Of a stretch of 64,000 nucleotides of DNA, positions 33,735-43,702 are shown in pieces. Source of the DNA: CAVUAT01 sp963739545 (GTDB lineage Bacteria > Actinomycetota > Thermoleophilia > Solirubrobacterales > 70-9); assembly GCA_963739545.1 (NCBI GenBank), contig CAVUAT010000011.1, forward strand, positions 620,001 through 684,000, given 5' to 3'. The notes below the pieces were generated by a model. That model worked only from the letters and a program-made list of their open reading frames with translations. It did not search any database and had not been told where the DNA came from. The position numbers and the translations under genes were made by a program. Each line of letters starts with the position of its first letter. Position 1 is the first letter of the stretch.

Positions 33735-34139
33735 CTAACGCTCCTTGCCGTACAGCGTCGTCCTCACCAAGCCTCCCTCGGAATGCACGACCCGAGCGGT
33801 CAAGGTGCAGTCATCCGCGCGTGCGACGGTCGGCTTGAATGGGTAGTTGACCGGCGAGGACACCGAGAAGGCACGAAAGCGAGTCCTGAACCCTCGGTTC
33901 CGGAAGCACGTGATCGAGACTTTCAGGCGAACCGTCTGCTCCAGTTCGCCGCGGACCTCAAGGACGAAGCGCTCGGGGCTGGCGAGCTTGCCGTAAACCT
34001 TCGTGGTGGTCTTCGGTCCTCCGCCGGTCCCATCGGAGTCCAGCCGCTCACCGAGCTTGCTACCTGCACCCAAGGCCACCGTCGCAAGCAGGCTCGTTGC
34101 ACCTACCGTCACCAAGGTGGTTCGGAATAACCGTCGCAT
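33735..34139 (-). CDS. Small exported protein, unknown function
   Basis: A 134-residue protein with an N-terminal signal peptide (RRLFRTTLVTVGATSLLATVALG, cleavage likely near residue 24). The mature part has three cysteines, no recognised domain, and beta-rich segments such as VYGKLASPERFVLEVRGELE. It resembles the small secreted proteins common in this class. No operon partner is clear. Confidence 0.65.
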   Translation of the reverse strand: MRRLFRTTLVTVGATSLLATVALGAGSKLGERLDSDGTGGGPKTTTKVYGKLASPERFVLEVRGELEQTVRLKVSITCFRNRGFRTRFRAFSVSSPVNYPFKPTVARADDCTLTARVVHSEGGLVRTTLYGKER

Positions 34140-34391
34140 GGTCCGACCCTAAGTCCTGGGCGGTGCCGGCGCAACCACAACCGGCGTCGCCCTGTACCGG
34201 AGTTCGTGGATTGGGCTGGCAAACCCGCTGGGCATTGGCGCTCTTTTGCGCACTCGTTGAAGCGCTCCAACAGCCCTTGACGAACAGCGAAAAATTTGTA
34301 AGCTGCGCCCCGACTCGGCATGCTCGTCGGGTCACATAGAGGCAGAAGGACCAGTAGGGAACCCCTCGCAAGTCAACTCTGGAGGACCCCC
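34140..34391 (+). promoter_or_regulatory. Leader with candidate promoter of the zinc-ribbon/STAS genes
   Basis: A candidate sigma-70-type promoter has -35 TTGACG (34277-34282) and -10 TAAGCT (34299-34304) with a 16-bp spacer. The -10 match is weak. It would transcribe the 53-residue zinc-ribbon gene, the STAS gene and the 67-residue gene. The rest of the segment, 34140-34276, shows no gene. Confidence 0.4.
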
Positions 34392-34553
34392 ATGATCTAT
34401 TCCAACTGTTCGAAATGCGGCGTCCGCATCGCGTCTCGCGGCCGCACTCCCCGTTCGCATTGCCAGCGCTGCTCGCCTACGCAAGGCGAGCAAGTGCGCA
34501 CCTTGATGCACGAGCCTGATCGGCGTCCAACCGACTTGCGTTCGGCGGCGTAG
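34392..34553 (+). CDS. 53-residue zinc-ribbon microprotein
   Basis: Begins at ATG 34392, six nt after a GGAGGA ribosome binding site. Two CxxC pairs (Cys6/Cys9 in SNCSKCG and Cys24/Cys27 in HCQRC) form a zinc ribbon. The C-terminal 25 residues are basic and charged. The function is unknown. It is followed 13 bp later by the STAS gene, so the two are probably cotranscribed. Confidence 0.7.
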   Translation: MIYSNCSKCGVRIASRGRTPRSHCQRCSPTQGEQVRTLMHEPDRRPTDLRSAA

Positions 34554-34566
34554 TAGGTGATGACAG

Positions 34567-34902
34567 ATGATTCGAGAACGGATTGAACAAGGCGCGCTGA
34601 GGATCAAGTCCGAGCGCGAATCGGCAGTGGTTTACGTGATAGAGCTATCCGGAGAGCTCGATCTCAGCTCGGCGGGATCACTCGAGGACGAGATCCTTCG
34701 AGTCGAATCGTTAGGTGCTCGAAAGATCGTGGTCGATCTCTCAGCGCTGAGCTTCATCGATTCGGTCGGGCTCAGGACCTTCCGCGACGCTCAATCCCGC
34801 TCGCGCGAACAGGGCCGACTCAGCTTTCAGCGCCCTACGGGCCACGTGGAGCGGGTGCTGGCTTTGACGGGAATGGACTCGTTCCTTGTGTTCGCAGATT
34901 GA
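34567..34902 (+). CDS. STAS-domain anti-sigma factor antagonist
   Basis: A 111-residue single STAS domain of the SpoIIAA/RsbV type. The phosphorylatable serine is Ser66 in SFIDSVGLR. The fold is complete from VIELSGELDLSSAGSL to MDSFLVFAD. In such systems an anti-sigma kinase phosphorylates the antagonist; none is present in the window. It lies between two small cysteine-rich genes in one tight cluster (13 and 14 bp gaps). Confidence 0.9.
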   Translation: MIRERIEQGALRIKSERESAVVYVIELSGELDLSSAGSLEDEILRVESLGARKIVVDLSALSFIDSVGLRTFRDAQSRSREQGRLSFQRPTGHVERVLALTGMDSFLVFAD

Positions 34903-34916
34903 GCCCGCTTGGTTCG

Positions 34917-35120
34917 ATGGCTGATCTGAATAGAAAAAACCCGGGAACCCTTGCCGTTGATGTGACATGCAAGTGCGGGAACGAGTTCCCGTTGATGATC
35001 GACATGGGCCCGCCCCCGCCCGAGCCGGGGAAGCACGAGCTCAGTTGCGACTGCCGGGAATGCGGCAGGCACCACAACGTCACTATCCGGGTCGGTTCTG
35101 GACCCATACATCAGGGCTGA
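34917..35120 (+). CDS. 67-residue cysteine-rich microprotein
   Basis: Begins at ATG 34917, 14 bp after the STAS stop. The protein has Cys18, Cys20, Cys44, Cys46 and Cys49 (TCKCGN and SCDCRECGR), arranged as a putative zinc-binding or metal-binding knuckle. A TTG at 34899 overlapping the STAS stop is an alternative start; neither has a strong ribosome binding site. No family is recognised. Confidence 0.55.
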   Translation: MADLNRKNPGTLAVDVTCKCGNEFPLMIDMGPPPPEPGKHELSCDCRECGRHHNVTIRVGSGPIHQG

Positions 35121-35157
35121 ACGAGCACGGAGCCAGAGCTAGCGAGCGGGCTGAGAA

Positions 35158-35664
35158 TCAGCGTCGCGCTGTCAAGGCGCGCAGGGTTACCTCGATTGGG
35201 GAGCGACCCTTCGACCCGTTTTCGATCGCCTCTCGAATCGCTTGCATCTCGGCGGCGAACTGGCCGAGGTTATCGCCGAATCGGCCCACGTTCTTGCTGG
35301 CGTCCGCGAGGTTCTTGCTGGCGTTCCCAACCCCGTTACCTACCCGCATACCCATCATCTTGCGGCCGGAGCGGCTTGATCCCAGGGCGACGCCTCCGGC
35401 CAAGCCGAGGAGCGCTGCGCCCCCGGCCAGCGCAGGTCCCTTCAGCTTGCTCGCGGCGTCCTTGCCCTTCGATGCGACTTCCTTGACAGTTTCGGTGGGT
35501 CCGCTCGGACCCGCAGAGGAACGCTGGCTTCGGCTCCTCGAACTGCTTGCGCTCCTCGGTCTGCTCGCGCGTCTACCCCTCGAAGACGACGATGGAGTGG
35601 AGCCATTCGCCCGTTGCGTTCGGCTGCCCCTTGAGGACTTCCTTCGTGTGCTGGTCTGGGCCAT
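35158..35664 (-). CDS. Ser/Arg-rich basic protein with glycine-rich hydrophobic segment
   Basis: A 168-residue protein. Residues 1-55 are a low-complexity Ser/Arg/Lys region (RRKSSRGSRTQR). Residues about 79-95 form a Gly/Ala/Leu-rich hydrophobic segment (GGAALLGLAGGVALG). The C-terminal 65 residues are a charged helical region. The architecture is shared with the next gene upstream, showing these are paralogues. Ribosome binding site GGAGGG stands close upstream. It is the last gene of the three-gene operon. Confidence 0.7.
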   Translation of the reverse strand: MAQTSTRRKSSRGSRTQRANGSTPSSSSRGRRASRPRSASSSRSRSQRSSAGPSGPTETVKEVASKGKDAASKLKGPALAGGAALLGLAGGVALGSSRSGRKMMGMRVGNGVGNASKNLADASKNVGRFGDNLGQFAAEMQAIREAIENGSKGRSPIEVTLRALTARR

Positions 35665-35724
35665 TCTTCAGCCCTCCTCTCGCATCCTTGCGAAATAGTT
35701 CTCGGAACGCGGCTTACCCGCAAT

Positions 35725-36294
35725 TCAGTTCTTTTTGCGCGTCTTCTCGACCGCGTCCGCGATGTCGGAAGCTTGCTGGCTGTAGGCCTTCATCTGACTA
35801 GCGAACGACTTCACGGTGTCGAGGTCGAGTTTGCCCGGGAGCTTCGCCATCGGCTTGGCGAAGTTCGCCATCGGCTTCGAGGCACCCAGCCGCTTGAGCG
35901 GGCCCTTTTTCCCGCTGCCGGCCCCCAGACGAGACTTGATCACCGCGCCCGCGGCGGCTCCGACGAGTGCAGTGCCACCAGCGATGAGCGGGGTCTTTGC
36001 CTTGGATGCCGCATCGGCGACCGCACGACCTGAAGTCGTCGCCTTGTCGATAGCCGTGTCGGTGATCGAGCCGGCACCATTGGTGCTCTGTGCGCTCCGG
36101 CTCTGTGCGCGCGGCTTCGACCGGGAGGCGCTTGCGCCCTTCGCCCGACTTCCGTTCGAGCTGCTGCGACTCGAACTCGACCGTTTCGCACTGGTGCTCC
36201 GACTCGAGCCTGAGGCCTTTCGCCGCGTGCCGCTGCGACTGTTTGAGCTGCTCTTCGAGCTCTTCGAGCTCTTTGTCCTAGTGGCTTGTGCCAT
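35725..36294 (-). CDS. Ser/Lys/Arg-rich basic protein, paralogue of the preceding gene
   Basis: A 189-residue protein with the same layout: basic low-complexity N-terminus (MAQATRTKSSKSSK), a Gly/Ala-rich segment (IAGGTALVGAAAGAVI near residues 105-120), and a charged helical C-terminus (LDTVKSFASQMKAYSQQA). Ribosome binding site AAGGAGAG precedes the ATG. It lies 24 bp after the DUF892 gene. A role in DNA or membrane binding is inference from the basic tail and hydrophobic segment. Confidence 0.7.
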   Translation of the reverse strand: MAQATRTKSSKSSKSSSNSRSGTRRKASGSSRSTSAKRSSSSRSSSNGSRAKGASASRSKPRAQSRSAQSTNGAGSITDTAIDKATTSGRAVADAASKAKTPLIAGGTALVGAAAGAVIKSRLGAGSGKKGPLKRLGASKPMANFAKPMAKLPGKLDLDTVKSFASQMKAYSQQASDIADAVEKTRKKN

Positions 36295-36318
36295 CGTCTC
36301 TCCTTAGGTCTGTTGCGG

Positions 36319-37008
36319 TCAGCTGCGCTTCGCGCTGCTTGTCTTCTTCCTTGACTTGCTCTTCTTCGAGTTGCCGGATGCCTTCTTCTTTGGGGTACGG
36401 CTGGTGGCTCCGGAAGAGATCGACCTCCGCCGGTCAGCGTCCCCATTGATCTCCGACACCGGGATCTCGTCGTGAGCGACATCGGTGGCCAATTGCGGAA
36501 GGAGCTCGCCTAGGTAATCGGCCATCCGCTGCTCCTCACCGAGGATGTCCCGAGCGAGCTTCGCCGTCTGCTTGTCCCCCACCGACGTTGCGAGTGCGTC
36601 GATCACCGTGTACGTGGCGATCTCCTCGGCCTCCTCGCGGTATTCGGCGCGAGCGTTATGAAGCATCTTCCCCTGCTCGCCTGAACCCTTGGCTAGGTGG
36701 AGCGGGCCCTGCGCCGCGGCTTTCGCCTTGCCCACCGCGCCCTGCAGGCTCTGGGCAGCCTTGCTTGCTCCATCGGGACCGGGAAGGGAAACCGTCTCGG
36801 CGGTCCCACCGAGTTGCTTGATGCGCTTGGCGACGGTCGATGCGTGGGACTTCGTCTCCTTCAGATGCTGCCGCAGGCGCTTTTCGTAGTCGGCCCGCGT
36901 CGTCATCGCCAGGTGCGACTCGAGTGAGACCTCGAGCTGGCGTTCCTTGCCGTAAGCCTCGTTGAGCAGCTGCACAAGCTTCGCGTCCCTGGTCTTCGTG
37001 TCGGACAT
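36319..37008 (-). CDS. DUF892/YciE-like ferritin-fold protein with basic C-terminal tail
   Basis: A 229-residue protein. Residues 8-175 are the DUF892 four-helix bundle: LNEAYGKERQLEVSLESHL, KETKSHASTVAKRI, YREEAEEIATYTVIDALA, and EEQRMADYLGELLPQL carry the Glu/His positions of ferritin-like folds. The last ~35 residues are Lys/Ser/Arg-rich (PKKKASGNSKKSKSRKK), echoing its operon neighbours. DUF892 proteins are linked to stress responses. It is the first gene of its operon, behind a SigB-type promoter. Confidence 0.85.
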   Translation of the reverse strand: MSDTKTRDAKLVQLLNEAYGKERQLEVSLESHLAMTTRADYEKRLRQHLKETKSHASTVAKRIKQLGGTAETVSLPGPDGASKAAQSLQGAVGKAKAAAQGPLHLAKGSGEQGKMLHNARAEYREEAEEIATYTVIDALATSVGDKQTAKLARDILGEEQRMADYLGELLPQLATDVAHDEIPVSEINGDADRRRSISSGATSRTPKKKASGNSKKSKSRKKTSSAKRS

Positions 37009-37063
37009 CCGTGTCTCCTTTGGCCCTCAGGGCTCTCTCTCCAAGTTTGGTACTCACATGACC

Positions 37064-37088
37064 TTACCCCCGCAAAATTCAACGAAAC
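37064..37088 (-). promoter_or_regulatory. SigB-type promoter of the DUF892 operon
   Basis: Minus strand: GTTT (37088-37085), 15-bp spacer, GGGTAA (37069-37064). This matches the general stress SigB/SigH-class consensus GTTT-N12..16-GGGTA. It stands about 56 bp upstream of the DUF892 start, with ribosome binding site AAGGAG just before the ATG. Confidence 0.6.
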
Positions 37089-37394
37089 GCGAGATGCGCT
37101 GCAATTCCAGCGAGGCCGCCGTCTTCCTCGATCACATCGAGTGCGGAACATCCCGGCTATCCCCCTCCCTGGTTCCCCTGCGGGTGTCTGTTCGCTAGGC
37201 CAGCTCGTCCTCGCTCTTCATATCTGCCCGGCGCTCATCACCTGATCGCAAGAGACCAGGGGGCCGACATCGGCAACTAGACGCTGAGCTGAGTACCGTG
37301 GGCGACGGAGCCCTCAGCGGCCGCAAGGGCGGAGCCGTCGTGAAGGTGAAGCGCGCGTGACCTTCTGGGTCAGCCGCTGACCCGGAGACTCCGG
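37089..37394. other. Intergenic segment, nothing recognised
   Basis: About 300 bp between the DUF892 promoter and the end of the UvrA-like gene. I see no convincing reading frame, no tRNA and no clear hairpin terminator. Confidence 0.5.
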
Positions 37395-39775
<2,381 letters not shown>

Positions 39776-39779
<4 letters not shown>

Positions 39780-40186
39780 CGCAGCTCCTGGATGCGGATC
39801 AGGTTGCCCGCGGGATCGCGCAGGGCGCAGTCGCGAACCCCGTACGGCTGGTCGACCGGCTCCTGGATGATCTCGGCGTCGCCGGCCTGCAGGCGCTCGA
39901 ACGCCCCGTCGAGGTCCTTGGTCGCGAGCAGGATCGAGGCGTAGCTTCCCTTGGCCATCATCTCGGCGATGGTTCGGGTCTCGTCGTCCGTGATGCCGGG
40001 GGTTGCGGTCGGCGGATAAAGGACGATGGAGACACCGGGTTGGTCGGGAGGCCCGACCGTGATCCAGCGCATCCCCTTGAAGCCGACGTCGTTTCGGACC
40101 TCGAAGCCAAGGGTGTCCCGATAAAAGGCCAGGGACTCATCCGGGTCGTCGTGCGGGAGGAACGAGCTGAGAATCGTGATTTCCAT
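39776..40186 (-). CDS. VOC/glyoxalase-like protein
   Basis: A 136-residue vicinal-oxygen-chelate fold protein. Blocks are ESLAFYRDTLGFEVRND, WITVGPPDQPGVSIVLY, and QPYGVRDCALRDPAGNLIRI. Related enzymes act on glyoxal adducts or in fosfomycin or bleomycin resistance. The final TGA overlaps the CTG start of the UvrA-like gene. The ATG at 40186 is preferred over a GTG at 40195. It stands 11 bp after the AraC stop. Confidence 0.85.
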
Positions 40187-40196
40187 GCCGGGCACG

Positions 40197-40667
40197 CTAG
40201 CTGCGGCCCGGGACCGGCGCTTCTTGATTCCTGACCGGTTTGGTGACCTGCTTGGCCACGCACGAAGGCATCCCCTCCGTCGCGCCCGCCGCGTCGCGCC
40301 GGTAGGCGCTGGGCGGCATGCCGACCAGCTCCGTGAAGCGCGTGCTGAAGGTCCCCAGCGACGAGCAGCCGACTTCGAAGCAGACCTCGGTGACGCTGAG
40401 GTCGCCGCGGCGCAGCAGCGCCATCGCGCGCTCGATGCGCCGCGTCATCAGGTAGCTGTACGGCGACTCCCCGTAGGCGAGCCGGAACTGTCGGCTGAGG
40501 TGCCCGGCCGACATGTGCGCGCCGCGGGCGAGCGCCTCGACGTCCAGCGGCTGCGCGTACTCCCGGTCGATCCGGTCGCGGACGCGGCGCAGCAGGGCGA
40601 GGTCACGTAGGTGCTGCGCTGCGGCGGGTCTGCTGGTCACCTGCGAGATCGTGCCACAGGCGCCCAT
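40197..40667 (-). CDS. AraC-family transcriptional regulator
   Basis: A 156-residue regulator. It is almost wholly the DNA-binding domain with two HTH motifs: VEALARGAHMSAGHLSRQFR and VTEVCFEVGCSSLGTFSTRF. It lacks a large effector domain. It leads the tight AraC-VOC-UvrA cluster and is the likely regulator of the other two genes. A similar AraC/VOC pair occurs at 43703-44612. Confidence 0.9.
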   Translation of the reverse strand: MGACGTISQVTSRPAAAQHLRDLALLRRVRDRIDREYAQPLDVEALARGAHMSAGHLSRQFRLAYGESPYSYLMTRRIERAMALLRRGDLSVTEVCFEVGCSSLGTFSTRFTELVGMPPSAYRRDAAGATEGMPSCVAKQVTKPVRNQEAPVPGRS

Positions 40668-40695
40668 ATCTGACCCCCTCTAGCGGGGGCGGGGA

Positions 40696-40724
40696 GGTAA
40701 GGCGGTGCTGAGCACCGCCTTACC
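40696..40724. terminator. Strong hairpin downstream of the collagen-like gene
   Basis: Arms GGTAAGGCGGTGC (40696-40708) and GCACCGCCTTACC (40712-40724) pair perfectly over 13 bp with loop TGA. It is 12 bp past the end of the collagen-like gene at 40736. It has no T-tract in either direction, so it is a Rho-independent-like or RNA-stability hairpin. Confidence 0.65.
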
Positions 40725-40735
40725 GTGCCGCCCGC

Positions 40736-41218
40736 TCAGTTGACCAACACGTAGAAATCGCTGTCGCTGAATGCGTTCGTCGTGATGAGGTGAGTCGATA
40801 TCCAGGCCTGGTGGCCGGGCAGGGTGCCCGCACAGGTTCCGAATCCGCCGCCGAATGCGACGAGCCGGACCCGGGCGTTGTGATCGTCACTCTCAACGCT
40901 GGCCACGATGTTCCTCGGAGTGAACGGCACCCTGATGCAGTAGCCGCCGGCGGCCGACTTCGTGGCCTCGAGTCCGCCGAATGCGGTCCCGGGCGAGATC
41001 GAGGCGTCGCTGCCGACAATCCTCGCGCCGGCGCGGGCGGTGCCATCAAGACCAGGCTGGCCGGGCGCTCCGGCGGGCCCCCGCGCCTTGCTGATCTGCT
41101 TCGCGACTTCCTTCTTCACCAGCTTCTTGATGCTGACGCCGAACACCGGCGACGCGATTGCCAGCGCCGCGATCAGGCCGAGCGCAACCACGACAGTTCG
41201 CCATCTCGGTCTCCTCAT
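40736..41218 (-). CDS. Exported protein with short collagen-like GPAGAPGQPG segment
   Basis: A 160-residue protein. An Arg-rich N-terminus and hydrophobic segment (VVVALGLIAALAIAS) form the signal. Then comes a coiled segment (IKKLVKKEVAKQISKARG), a short collagen-like run GPAGAPGQPGLDG, and a beta-rich domain with two cysteines. Such collagen-like exported proteins are common in the class. The start ATG 41218 has a perfect AAGGAGG 6 nt upstream. The role is unknown. Confidence 0.72.
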   Translation of the reverse strand: MRRPRWRTVVVALGLIAALAIASPVFGVSIKKLVKKEVAKQISKARGPAGAPGQPGLDGTARAGARIVGSDASISPGTAFGGLEATKSAAGGYCIRVPFTPRNIVASVESDDHNARVRLVAFGGGFGTCAGTLPGHQAWISTHLITTNAFSDSDFYVLVN

Positions 41219-41220
41219 TT

Positions 41221-41262
41221 GAGCCTCCTTGGATCCGTGGCTCTTTCGGGCCACCGGGGCTC
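41221..41262 (-). promoter_or_regulatory. Structured leader covering the ribosome binding site of the collagen-like gene
   Basis: On the minus strand the segment folds with an outer stem GAGCC/GGCTC (41258-41262 with 41221-41225) and an inner stem GTGGC/GCCAC with loop CCGAAAGA. The Shine-Dalgarno AAGGAGG (41230-41224) lies between the inner and outer stems and overlaps the outer stem. This could gate translation. It is inference from sequence alone. Confidence 0.4.
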
Positions 41263-41336
41263 CTCAGGCACCGACCGGGCGAACCGCCCCTCCTCGCCTC
41301 AGCGCTCGTAACACTAATTCGCGCTGCGGTCGAACG

Positions 41337-41852
41337 CTAGGCGGCAGCCTCGCGGTGCGGCAGCTTCCAGTCCGGCCGCACGAAGTGGCAGGTGTAGCCG
41401 TTCGGGTAGCGCTGCAGGTAGTCCTGGTGCTCGGGCTCGGCCTCCCAGAAGTCACCGGCCTCGTTTACGAGGGTGATGACCTTGCCGGGCCAGATGCCCG
41501 ACGCGTCGACGTCCGCGATCGTGTCCTCGGCGACCCGGCGCTGCTCGTCGGTCGTGTAGAGGATCTCGGAGCGGTAGCTCGACCCGACGTCGTTGCCCTG
41601 GCGGTCCATGGTCGTCGGATCGTGGATCTGGAAGAAGAACTCGAGGAGGTCCCGGTAGGAGATCTTCTCTGGGTCGAACACGATCTCCACAGCCTCGGCG
41701 TGGTTCCCGTGGTTTTGGTAGGTCGCGTTCGGGACGTCGCCGCCGGCGTAGCCGGCTCGAGTCGAGATGACTCCGTCGCGCTCCCGCAGTAGCTCCTGCA
41801 CACCCCAGAAACAACCTCCGGCGAGGATGGCGGTCTCGGTGTTGTCGGTCAT
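41337..41852 (-). CDS. msrA: Peptide methionine sulfoxide reductase A
   Basis: A 171-residue MsrA that reduces S-methionine sulfoxide in proteins. The catalytic cysteine is in AILAGGCFWGVQELL near residue 14. Family blocks are GYAGGDVPNATYQNHGNHAEAV near residue 39 and YRSEILYTTDEQR near residue 92. The frame is open upstream, but the start ATG 41852 has AAGGAG 8 nt before it and matches the family. It is divergent from the REC/TrxR-like gene with 87 bp between. Confidence 0.95.
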   Translation of the reverse strand: MTDNTETAILAGGCFWGVQELLRERDGVISTRAGYAGGDVPNATYQNHGNHAEAVEIVFDPEKISYRDLLEFFFQIHDPTTMDRQGNDVGSSYRSEILYTTDEQRRVAEDTIADVDASGIWPGKVITLVNEAGDFWEAEPEHQDYLQRYPNGYTCHFVRPDWKLPHREAAA

Positions 41853-41939
41853 CGTGGCGCTCCTTCTCGGTTGCCCATTGACTCTAGCCGGGGTTCGCCA
41901 TGTCGTCCCATCGCCAATACCATCGGCCGGAGGGACGCC

Positions 41940-43667
41940 ATGGCAAAGAGCTCTGAGCAAAGCGACCGGCAGCCTCTGATACTGGCGGTGGACGACGACA
42001 TCGAGACGCTTCGCATGCTCACGCGCGAGCTGAAGCAGCGATACGACGCCGACTACGAAGTCGTCTGCGAGCGTTTGCCGCGTCGAGCGCTTAAGACCCT
42101 GGAAGAGGCGCGGGACAGCGAACTCGAGGTGGCCTTGGTGCTCGCCGACCAGGAGATGCCGGAGCTCGCTGGGGCCGAATTGCTCGAGAGGGTCCGTCGC
42201 CTGCACCCCCACGCCAAGCGCGGCCTGCTGGTGCATTGGGGGGATTGGGGGCACCCCGAACGAGCGCGCGGGATGGTGAGCGGGATGGCCGCATCACAGT
42301 TCGATTACTACGTGCTCAAGCCCGCGCGGCCGGGAGAGGAGCAGTTCCACCGGATCATCTCCGAGTTCCTGCACGAGTGGGCACACTCGCGCTCGCCCAC
42401 GGAGAGCGAGATCACCCTGATCGGTGGCAAGTGGGCCCCGCGCACGCACGAGCTTCGAAGCTTCCTCGCGCGCAACGGCGTGCCGCACGCGTTCGTGGAG
42501 GACGACTGCGAGCGGGGGCGCAGTCTGCTCGACGAGGTCGGTCACACCTCCGCCGAAGGCCCGATCGCAATCGTGCGGGACGGTCCCACCCTGGTCAACC
42601 CGAGCAACGTCGACCTCGCCAGAGCGTTCGGCGTCGACACCGAGCTCGGCGATCGCCGCGACTTCGACGTGGTCGTGGTGGGAGCGGGGCCCGCCGGCCT
42701 CACGACAGCGGTGTACGCGGCGTCGGAGGGATTGCACACCCTGGTCGTCGACCGCGGGACCATCGGTGGGCAGGCCGGGTCCAGCTCCCTGATCCGAAAC
42801 TACCTCGGCTTCTCACGCGGCATCAGCGGCGGCGAACTCGCGCAGCGTGCCTACCAGCAGGCCTGGGTTTTCGGCACCACGTTCCTGCTGATGCGCGAAG
42901 CGACCTCGCTGCGCACGGAGGGGTCGCGCCTGCGGCTGCAGGTGTCCGGTCAAGACGTGAGCGCCTCGGCCGTCGTCCTCGCGACGGGCGCCTCCTACAG
43001 GGGGCTCGACGTGCCCGCACTCGAGAAGATGACTGACGCCGGTGTCTTCTACTCCGCCAGCACGCAGGGCCAGGCGCTGAGCGGGGAGGCGCTCTACGTG
43101 GTCGGCGGCGGGAACTCAGCCGGCCAGGCGGCGATGCACCTCTCGCGCTACGCGGGAAGGGTCACCCTGGTAATCCGCGGCGAGAGCCTCGGCGACAGCA
43201 TGTCGCGCTACCTGCGGGACGCGCTCGAGGCCACCGAGAACGTCGAGGTGCGCTACCGAGCCGAGGTCGTCGACGCGGTTCCCGACGAGGACGGATGGCT
43301 CGAGGCGCTGGTACTGCAAGACGTCGTCTCGGGCGCGCGCGAGAGCCATATCGCGGGCGGCCTCTTCGTCCTGATCGGCGCCGATCCCCACACCGATTGG
43401 CTGCCGGCCGAGATCGACAGGGACAGATGGGGGTACGTGCTTACCGGCTCTGACCTGCTGCGCGACGGCGCCCTCCCCGACACGTGGGGGTTGGACCGGC
43501 CTCCCCTGATCCTCGAGACGAGCATGCCGCGGGTGTTCGCGGTCGGCGACGTCCGTCAAGGCTCCACCAAGCGCGTCGCGTCGGCCGTGGGGGAGGGCTC
43601 CGTCGTGGTCGAGCAGCTTCACCGTTTGCTCGAGAGCGATGCCGCTGGGACGCAGGTCGTCGGGTAG
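41940..43667 (+). CDS. Receiver domain fused to thioredoxin-reductase-like flavoprotein without redox cysteines
   Basis: A 575-residue fusion. Residues about 13-135 are a response-regulator receiver with the acidic triad DDD at 18-20, phosphoacceptor Asp70 in VLADQEMPEL, and Lys127. Residues about 157-235 resemble a glutaredoxin-like domain (GGKWAPRTHELRSFL) but without a CxxC. Residues 243-575 are a thioredoxin-reductase fold with FAD motif VVGAGPAGL, NAD motif VVGGGNSAGQAA and VFAVGDVRQGS. The CxxC expected near residue 371 reads YSAS. Thus FAD/NADPH binding is likely but disulfide chemistry is not. A REC partner kinase is not in the window. GGAGGG precedes the ATG at 41940. Confidence 0.85.
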   Translation: MAKSSEQSDRQPLILAVDDDIETLRMLTRELKQRYDADYEVVCERLPRRALKTLEEARDSELEVALVLADQEMPELAGAELLERVRRLHPHAKRGLLVHWGDWGHPERARGMVSGMAASQFDYYVLKPARPGEEQFHRIISEFLHEWAHSRSPTESEITLIGGKWAPRTHELRSFLARNGVPHAFVEDDCERGRSLLDEVGHTSAEGPIAIVRDGPTLVNPSNVDLARAFGVDTELGDRRDFDVVVVGAGPAGLTTAVYAASEGLHTLVVDRGTIGGQAGSSSLIRNYLGFSRGISGGELAQRAYQQAWVFGTTFLLMREATSLRTEGSRLRLQVSGQDVSASAVVLATGASYRGLDVPALEKMTDAGVFYSASTQGQALSGEALYVVGGGNSAGQAAMHLSRYAGRVTLVIRGESLGDSMSRYLRDALEATENVEVRYRAEVVDAVPDEDGWLEALVLQDVVSGARESHIAGGLFVLIGADPHTDWLPAEIDRDRWGYVLTGSDLLRDGALPDTWGLDRPPLILETSMPRVFAVGDVRQGSTKRVASAVGEGSVVVEQLHRLLESDAAGTQVVG

Positions 43668-43702
43668 TTCCCCGCTCAGATACGTCCAGCCATACTGCGC
43701 GC

